From Proteus vulgaris (GTDB lineage Bacteria > Pseudomonadota > Gammaproteobacteria > Enterobacterales > Enterobacteriaceae): a DNA stretch of 64,000 nucleotides. Below, piece after piece: positions 58,225 to 64,000 of this stretch. The translations under genes and the position numbers were made by a program. The first letter of the stretch is position 1; each line of letters starts with the position of its first letter. A model generated the notes under the pieces. That model did no database searches, had not been told where the DNA came from, and worked only from the letters and a program-made list of their open reading frames with translations. The stretch lies in assembly GCF_016239305.1 (NCBI RefSeq), contig NZ_JAEHOQ010000005.1, positions 1-64,000 of the forward strand, given 5' to 3'.

Positions 58225-60027
58225 ATGCACTCGTTACTTAGTACACTGCAAGATGAAATCAGCAAATATACCGATGCCATTGCAGGGATCACTGGTACTG
58301 ATGTTGAAATTATTGATAACAATTTAATTCGTATCGCGGGTACGGGTCGTTACCGCTATATGCTCAATCAAGATGTCTCCAATAATGGGCATATTTATCG
58401 CCATGTGCTACAAGTACAAAAGACTATTTTAATTGAAGATCCAAAAGAAAATAGTCTCTGCCAGCTCTGTCAAAATCGCTTAACCTGCACTGAAGAGCTT
58501 GATCTTAATGCCCCTATTTTTCTAAATAACCAAGTTATTGGTGTCATTGGAATTATCTGTTCTAATCGAGAACAAAAAATGTTTTTGATGAAGCAAAAAC
58601 AAGCTTTTATTACCTTTATCGAACAGTTTTCAGAAATGATCTCAAGCCGTATTTTTGAATGCCTTGAAAGACTTCGAGAACAAGAGCGATTTGGTACTTT
58701 TCGAAATTTAATTGATGTAATGGATAGAGGCGTGATTGCTATTGATAGCCAAGGTAAGATTTGGCATGCCAATCTTTCTGCTCTACGTTTTTTTGATTGT
58801 GAGCTTATTGGTCAATCTCTTGATATCGATATGACAGGCGATATCCTTTATGGTGATGAAGAAGCGTGGTTGATATTAAACCAGCAACGCTATCATGTGC
58901 TGTGTAAAAAAATCACCTTTTCATCGGTTGATAATGACCAACTTACCATGGTTATCTTTCATGATGCCCGTGATTATATGACGCAGGTAAATACCCTTTC
59001 TGTTGATGAAAATCCCCATTCTCCTTTAATTGGTAATTCACAAAATATGCTTCATTTAAAAAGCATGTTAAGTAAAGTTGCCGTAAGTCATGCCAGTGTG
59101 CTTATCACAGGAGAAAGTGGCTCAGGTAAAGAAGTGGTTGCTTACACTATTCATCAACAAAGCCTACGCACAAAACAACCCTTTATTACAATTAACTGTG
59201 CTGCTATTCCTGAGCAATTATTAGAAAGTGAGCTTTTTGGTTATGTACGTGGCGCCTTTAGTGGTGCTGATCCCAAAGGGCGTATTGGTAAATTTGAATT
59301 AGCTCATGGTGGTAGCCTATTTCTTGATGAAATTGGTGATATGCCTTTGCATTTACAAGCCAAGCTTTTACGTGTACTTCAAGAAAAAAGTATTACCCGT
59401 GTTGGCTCTAATAATATGATTAATATTGATGTGCGTATTATTGCCGCCACAAATAAAGATCTGCGTGAAATGGTAAATAAAGGGCAATTTCGTGAAGATC
59501 TATTCTATCGTCTCAATGTTGTTCCGATCCATACACCAGCATTACGTGATCACCGAGAAGATATTGCAGAACTTGCACAATTCTTTGCTGATGATCTGGC
59601 TTTAACCTATCAAAGACCTTCCACGAAGATCCCTAACGTTGTTATTAACTACTTATATTCCTATGATTGGCCCGGTAATATTAGAGAGTTACGCAATGTG
59701 ATTGAATATATGTATGTTATGCAAGGCGATACCGTCGATTTAAACCTCAGCCACCTTCCACCTTACTTGTTAGAGACTTCTCATGGCGATATTTTAGAAA
59801 AAGAAAATTTTAGTCGTGTCTATACCAAGACTAACACAACCCATGAATATCAAACTCAATCTTTAAACACACAAGAACTTCTTAAAACCAAAAGCTTAAC
59901 ATCAGAATATCAAACCATTATGAGCATATTAGAAAAAACAGGAACAACATTGGAAGGAAAGAAGAAAGCAGCAGAAATCTTAGGAATAAGTATTGCGACT
60001 TTATATAGAAAAATGAAAATACGATAA
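58225..60027 (+). CDS. Sigma-54-dependent activator, YgeV-like
   Basis: A 600-residue enhancer-binding protein. An N-terminal sensory domain (about 1-150) carries a cysteine cluster C79, C82, C88; a PAS-like domain (about 160-255) follows; the AAA+ domain (about 265-500) has Walker A GESGSGKE (296-303), GAFSGAD (343-349) and Walker B LFLDEIGD (365-372). The C-terminal helix-turn-helix (about 565-598) is of Fis type. The sigma-54 contact loop reads GAFSGA instead of GAFTGA, a conservative change. It is divergent from the ygeX operon, which it presumably activates. Confidence 0.9.
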   Translation: MHSLLSTLQDEISKYTDAIAGITGTDVEIIDNNLIRIAGTGRYRYMLNQDVSNNGHIYRHVLQVQKTILIEDPKENSLCQLCQNRLTCTEELDLNAPIFLNNQVIGVIGIICSNREQKMFLMKQKQAFITFIEQFSEMISSRIFECLERLREQERFGTFRNLIDVMDRGVIAIDSQGKIWHANLSALRFFDCELIGQSLDIDMTGDILYGDEEAWLILNQQRYHVLCKKITFSSVDNDQLTMVIFHDARDYMTQVNTLSVDENPHSPLIGNSQNMLHLKSMLSKVAVSHASVLITGESGSGKEVVAYTIHQQSLRTKQPFITINCAAIPEQLLESELFGYVRGAFSGADPKGRIGKFELAHGGSLFLDEIGDMPLHLQAKLLRVLQEKSITRVGSNNMINIDVRIIAATNKDLREMVNKGQFREDLFYRLNVVPIHTPALRDHREDIAELAQFFADDLALTYQRPSTKIPNVVINYLYSYDWPGNIRELRNVIEYMYVMQGDTVDLNLSHLPPYLLETSHGDILEKENFSRVYTKTNTTHEYQTQSLNTQELLKTKSLTSEYQTIMSILEKTGTTLEGKKKAAEILGISIATLYRKMKIR

Positions 60028-60673
60028 AAGGTATTTAAGATGAATTTTTAAGTATTAATAATTTAATCAACATATTTAAATTAACATAAAAACTTTAATA
60101 GGAATTATTTTCATTAATTATTCTATCTAGATTATTAGAAACTCTTCTTTAAATGACTATTTATTATAAAGTATTGTCATACTGATATTTTAAACTTAAT
60201 GCTATTTGTAACAAAATATATTTTCCATAAAGTAAATTTAAACTATCCCTCATTCTTCCTTATACCACATTAAAAACTAACCAATTGAAAAAAAAGAATA
60301 AATAATTTTATTTTTATTATCTTATTAATGATTTCTTTAAATTACATAAGAAAATTTTGTAACACTGTGCATAAGACATAATTAAATAAACCACATAGAA
60401 TCCACATGTACAAAAATTGAAGTCATTTTCTGTATCCAGAATTAGTATTAATTATAAAAAGTAACGTAGTGAAAATTAATTATGAATTTTATGATTAATA
60501 CTAAAAGCTATTTTATTTAAGATTATATTTTTATTAGATCTATCTATTTAAATTGCTTATATCTCCTGATGCCTTTCGTTGATTTATAAGCAGTAGAATA
60601 AACTAATCTTAGAATAAATAGCGCCTAATATGATCTATTAAATACTATTTATATCAATCACTAGGGATCAATA
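60028..60673. promoter_or_regulatory. Fimbrial operon upstream region
   Basis: A 646-base, very AT-rich gap before the fimbrial operon, fitting H-NS-silenced sequence. An 11-bp perfect inverted repeat TTAGTATTAAT (60442-60452) / ATTAATACTAA (60494-60504) flanks 41 bases. No recombinase gene is present in the window, and no known fim-type invertible element was recognised. No ORF with a ribosome site was found. Confidence 0.45.
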
Positions 60674-61246
60674 ATGCCTATTTTAACAAAAAAACTACTT
60701 CCAATCACTTTCGTTATTTCAGCAATAACGGCAAGTGCAACAACTTCTGCTGAAGAGCAATCAGGACAAATTTCTTTTACAGGTTTAATTTATGCATCAA
60801 CTTGTACCATCGATATTAACGGCACAGGCTCTGATGGTAATGTCACTATGGGTCGTTATGCGACCAGTGAATTTGATGGTACAGGTAGTGAAGTTGGTGG
60901 TAGCGCGGGTAATGGTAAATTAGATATCTCTTTAATTAACTGCCCCCCTCAAGGTACGGTGAAATTAAAATTATCCGGTAAAACTGACAGTAGTTCAGAT
61001 CAAATTTTAGCATTAGATAATTCGAGTGATCCTAATACTGCTAAAAATGTCGGTATCCATATTTACGACCAATATGATTTAAGTACCCCTTACAATATAA
61101 ATTTCACTGAAGAATATAAAATCAAAGACAATGGTGACCTTAAATCTAAAACTATCTCTTTTATTGCTAAATACGTCAGCACCGATGATGAGGTAGAAGC
61201 TGGTCGTGCTGATGCCACTCTAAATTACACCCTAACTTATCAATAA
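60674..61246 (+). CDS. Major fimbrial subunit (FimA/MrpA-like)
   Basis: A 190-residue pilin with a Sec signal peptide (LLPITFVISAITASATTSAEE, cleavage after about residue 26), the two conserved cysteines C44 and C90 that form the pilin disulfide, and a C-terminal beta strand ending LNYTLTYQ with the usual tyrosine near the end. It belongs to the chaperone-usher class (FGS type). It is first in the operon and separated from the chaperone gene by a strong RNA hairpin. Confidence 0.9.
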   Translation: MPILTKKLLPITFVISAITASATTSAEEQSGQISFTGLIYASTCTIDINGTGSDGNVTMGRYATSEFDGTGSEVGGSAGNGKLDISLINCPPQGTVKLKLSGKTDSSSDQILALDNSSDPNTAKNVGIHIYDQYDLSTPYNINFTEEYKIKDNGDLKSKTISFIAKYVSTDDEVEAGRADATLNYTLTYQ

Positions 61247-61248
61247 TA

Positions 61249-61284
61249 AATAATCGCAGGTTAATTCGTTAACCTGCGATTATT
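61249..61284 (+). terminator. Intercistronic 16-bp hairpin with UUCG loop
   Basis: AATAATCGCAGGTTAA (61249-61264) pairs perfectly with TTAACCTGCGATTATT (61269-61284) around TTCG, an exceptionally stable tetraloop. No T tract follows, so it may stabilise the pilin mRNA and weaken downstream expression rather than terminate fully. Confidence 0.8.
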
Positions 61285-61300
61285 AAAAAGGTCTTTATTT

Positions 61301-61981
61301 ATGATACTAAAAAAAACACTTTTAGGATTAGGGCTATTATTAAGCTCAATCACCTCAAGCTTTGCTGGATTTGGTTTAGAAACCACTCGTGTTATTTATA
61401 ATGAAAATAATAATAACGAAGGTTTTGTCGCTTTTAATAGTGATAAAAATACTAATTACTTATTACAGTCTTGGGTTGAAGATCTTAATGGTAAATTAAC
61501 ACAAGATTTTGTTATTACTCCACCATTAATCAAATTAATGGCACAACAAAAAAACACCTTACAAGTGACTAAAAATACTACATTACCCAATAATATTGAG
61601 TCTCTATATTGGATCAATGTGAAATTTGTCGCACCTAGCAATGAGAATTTAGAAAATGTTTTACGCTATTCTATGACCAATAGAATTAAACTTATCTACC
61701 GACCAGACGCACTAAATAACCCTAAAATTGAAAGTAAAATCAATCAATTGAAATGGTCGTATAAAAATAACGATCTTGTTGTTGTGAACAATTCACCCTA
61801 TTTTTTAAATATTGGAAAGCTCATTATTGATGGCAAAGAAATTGAAGCAGTACCCAGTTACTTCGCACCACAATCAGAAACCATTATTAATATAAATAAA
61901 GTGATTTCAGGTAAAGAGAAAATAAAATTAATTTATATTGATGATTTCGGTAAAAGTCTTCCAGTTGAATTCTCATTATAA
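61301..61981 (+). CDS. Periplasmic fimbrial chaperone
   Basis: A 226-residue PapD-like chaperone with a signal peptide (MILKKTLLGLGLLLSSITSSFA), the first Ig domain with GFVAFNSDKNTNYLLQSWVED, and the family motif TNRIKLIYRP before the hinge to the second Ig domain. It caps pilin subunits in the periplasm and hands them to the usher. The ATG follows the intercistronic hairpin after 16 bases. Confidence 0.93.
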   Translation: MILKKTLLGLGLLLSSITSSFAGFGLETTRVIYNENNNNEGFVAFNSDKNTNYLLQSWVEDLNGKLTQDFVITPPLIKLMAQQKNTLQVTKNTTLPNNIESLYWINVKFVAPSNENLENVLRYSMTNRIKLIYRPDALNNPKIESKINQLKWSYKNNDLVVVNNSPYFLNIGKLIIDGKEIEAVPSYFAPQSETIININKVISGKEKIKLIYIDDFGKSLPVEFSL

Positions 61982-61999
61982 TAAGAGACATTATTCAAT

Positions 62000-64000
62000 A
62001 TGAAAAAAGTAATGGATAATTATTTCAATAAATCACCATTATACCTCTTGGTTGCTGGTACTTTATTGGCTTCTTCTAATATATCTGCAAACGATTATTA
62101 TCCTGCTAATCTATTAAATATTGAAGGGAGTACCCAACAAGTTACCAATGAAGACCTTAATGTTTTTAGAGAGAATAGTATTGCCCCAGGTCAATATAAC
62201 GTAACCCTTTTTGTGAATGATAATCGCGTACTAACCCGTGAGTTTGATTTTATTCTCATGGAAGATGAAGAGGGTAATAAAATATTAGCACCTCGTCTTA
62301 CAGCTGAAGAGTGGTATAAAGCAGGTGTTGACCTCCCTCATGAGGTGATTAATAAAAACAAAAATAATGATTTTATTAATCTCAACGATATCAATAATAC
62401 CTATGGCCATCTTGATTTAAATAGAAAACAATATATTTTAACGATACCACAGTTATATGTTAACGAAGATAGATTAAAAGAAAATGAAATAAAAAATTGG
62501 GATTCAGGTATTCCAGCATTATTAGTTAATTATGCCTTTTCTTCATTTAATAGCCGTAGTCATGGTAATACAGTAGACAGTTATTATGGCAATATTCAAA
62601 CCCAAGTTAACTTAGGATCTTGGCGCTTTAATAACTATTCAACATGGGCAAAGAATGAGAATGGAGATAAAAAATGGAATACACTAAGTAATGTGATTTC
62701 TAGAGCAATCATCAGCATTAATAGTGAATTAATGATTGGTGATCTTTATTCTTCTTCACAATTATTTGATTCAGTAAAATTTAGAGGTATTAAATTAGTC
62801 ACTGATAGATTAATGACACCAACACAAAATAGAACTTATGCACCGAGTGTTTCTGGTATTGCCAATTCAGAATCTATAGTCACTATTACTCAAAATGACC
62901 AAGTTATTTATAAACGCAGTGTACCTGCGGGGCCTTTTAATATTACCGATTATTATCCTATGAATAGTGGTGGAAATTTACATGTTAGCGTTACTGAAGC
63001 CGACGGTTCTGAAAAAAATTTCATAGTCCCCTTTTCTTCTATTGCCAATCTTGAACGAAAAGGTGAAATAAAATATAGCTTTTCAACCGGTAAATATGAC
63101 GGTAATAATAGTGGTGATGGCGCCTATGTTGTTCAAACTGAGGCTTTCTATGGTTTAACTGATTACGTTACTCTTTATGGCGGTGTACTTGTTGGTGAAA
63201 AATACCAATCTGCTGGTGTCGGAACAGGGGTAAATTTAGGAAGCTATGGCGCAATCACCACAGATTTATTATATGCCAAATCCTCCACTAACCATGGCAA
63301 TGATGCATTACATGGTAATGCCTTTAGAGTCAATTATTCTAAAAATATATCAGTAACAGATACCACTCTTTCATTAGTAGGTTATCGCCATTTCGATGCC
63401 AATTTTCTTAATTTTACACAAGCAATGGAACACAAGGACACAAAATATAATCCAAGCAATGGATTGAAGAATGAATATACATTCTCCATTAATCAGCCTT
63501 TATTTTCTAATAATGCTTCAGTTAATTTGAATTCTGTTATTTATAAGTATATCGATGGGAAAACCGTTCACTCTTATAATGCGGGTATTAATAGCTCTAT
63601 TAATAAAGTTAACTATAGCGTTTATTACACTTATTATGATGGCAGTCGTTATAACGATAAAAATAAAAATAGCCATGATTTAAGTATGAATATTAGCATT
63701 CCATTTTCATGGAATGAAAACTACATTTGGGCTAATTACGGTATTTCGACTAATAATGATAACCAAGTATTACAAACCGCACGTCTAAGCGGAACCTATG
63801 GTGATAAAAATCAAGCCAATTGGGATATTTATCAAGGATATGGCAATAAAGATATTAATTATAGTGGTGGTTTAAATGGCTCTTATAAAGCACAAAATGC
63901 TGTCGTTAATGCAGGATATTCATATACAGAAGATAAACAGAATATTAACTACGGTATTAGTGGGGCATTAGTAGCAACACAATATGGCGCGGTGTTTACG
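62000..64000 (+). CDS. Outer-membrane fimbrial usher, cut by the window end
   Basis: An open frame from ATG 62000 to the last base (667 codons, no stop) encodes a PapC/FimD-type usher. A signal peptide (LLVAGTLLASSNISA) is followed by the N-terminal domain (PGQYNVTLFVND) and by barrel and plug segments (FRGIKLVTDRLMTPTQNRTYAPSV, VPAGPFNITDYYPMNSGGNLHVSVTEADGSEK). Ushers are about 800-870 residues, so roughly 130-200 residues are missing. The chaperone gene ends 18 bases before it. Confidence 0.93.
   Translation, partial: MKKVMDNYFNKSPLYLLVAGTLLASSNISANDYYPANLLNIEGSTQQVTNEDLNVFRENSIAPGQYNVTLFVNDNRVLTREFDFILMEDEEGNKILAPRLTAEEWYKAGVDLPHEVINKNKNNDFINLNDINNTYGHLDLNRKQYILTIPQLYVNEDRLKENEIKNWDSGIPALLVNYAFSSFNSRSHGNTVDSYYGNIQTQVNLGSWRFNNYSTWAKNENGDKKWNTLSNVISRAIISINSELMIGDLYSSSQLFDSVKFRGIKLVTDRLMTPTQNRTYAPSVSGIANSESIVTITQNDQVIYKRSVPAGPFNITDYYPMNSGGNLHVSVTEADGSEKNFIVPFSSIANLERKGEIKYSFSTGKYDGNNSGDGAYVVQTEAFYGLTDYVTLYGGVLVGEKYQSAGVGTGVNLGSYGAITTDLLYAKSSTNHGNDALHGNAFRVNYSKNISVTDTTLSLVGYRHFDANFLNFTQAMEHKDTKYNPSNGLKNEYTFSINQPLFSNNASVNLNSVIYKYIDGKTVHSYNAGINSSINKVNYSVYYTYYDGSRYNDKNKNSHDLSMNISIPFSWNENYIWANYGISTNNDNQVLQTARLSGTYGDKNQANWDIYQGYGNKDINYSGGLNGSYKAQNAVVNAGYSYTEDKQNINYGISGALVATQYGAVFT

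Noticed and set aside
1-64000. CRISPR arrays, tRNA genes, insertion sequences and prophage genes
   Set aside because: No regularly spaced repeats, no T-arm-type sequences with cloverleaf, and no transposase or phage structural genes were seen.

Overview
This AT-rich window (by eye under 40 % GC) carries gene blocks in the order known from enterobacterial chromosomes. Proteins match Escherichia coli counterparts closely over full length (FadB, MetE, BioP, YjcE, AdeP), but base composition and accessory content point to Morganellaceae, most likely Proteus. This is inferred from gene order and protein resemblance recalled from memory; no search was run.

Layout. (1) 1-28,000 is a conserved core: hemG-trkH-yigZ-pepQ divergent from fadBA, then fre-ubiD, pepE, rfaH, tatABC, ubiEJB, rmuC, a DedA protein, a tyrosine phosphatase, udp, a yidB-like gene, an unknown membrane protein, metE/metR, bioP and yjcE. 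tatD is missing from the tat operon and pepE sits between ubiD and rfaH. (2) 28,400-36,700 is mixed: a GNAT acetyltransferase, the adenine permease adeP behind three PurR-like boxes, a pyocin-S-type bacteriocin gene broken by a one-base frameshift followed by two paralogous immunity-like genes, an MFS transporter, and a TSUP permease facing an XRE-cupin regulator. (3) 36,700-42,750: ilvBN with its ivbL attenuator, then a YfcC-family permease, carbamate kinase and ornithine carbamoyltransferase without arginine deiminase. (4) 43,300-50,100: the MurNAc operon murQ-murP-murR with a coupled TSUP permease, then deoK facing deoC-deoR. (5) 50,300-52,200: an rtcB2-prfH RNA-repair and ribosome-rescue pair preceded by a short leader ORF. 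(6) 52,400-60,030: a sigma-54-controlled catabolic operon (ygeX, ygeY, D-aminoacylase-like, MFS) with its divergent activator. (7) 60,670-64,000: a chaperone-usher fimbrial operon cut by the window end.

How the genes work together. FadBA does beta-oxidation; UbiD, UbiE, UbiJ and UbiB serve ubiquinone synthesis; MetR activates metE. MurP imports and phosphorylates MurNAc, and MurQ cleaves it to GlcNAc-6-P and D-lactate. DeoK and DeoC convert deoxyribose to acetaldehyde and glyceraldehyde-3-P. OTC and carbamate kinase could turn citrulline into ornithine and ATP. The sigma-54 cluster looks like import, deacylation or hydrolysis, then ammonia elimination from a diaminopropionate or D-serine derivative.

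The most noteworthy points are the rtcB2-prfH pair with an unexplained leader ORF in the same frame as rtcB, the sigma-54 cluster with an exactly spaced -24/-12 promoter, the TSUP permease fused into the MurNAc operon, and the frameshifted bacteriocin at an A6 run.
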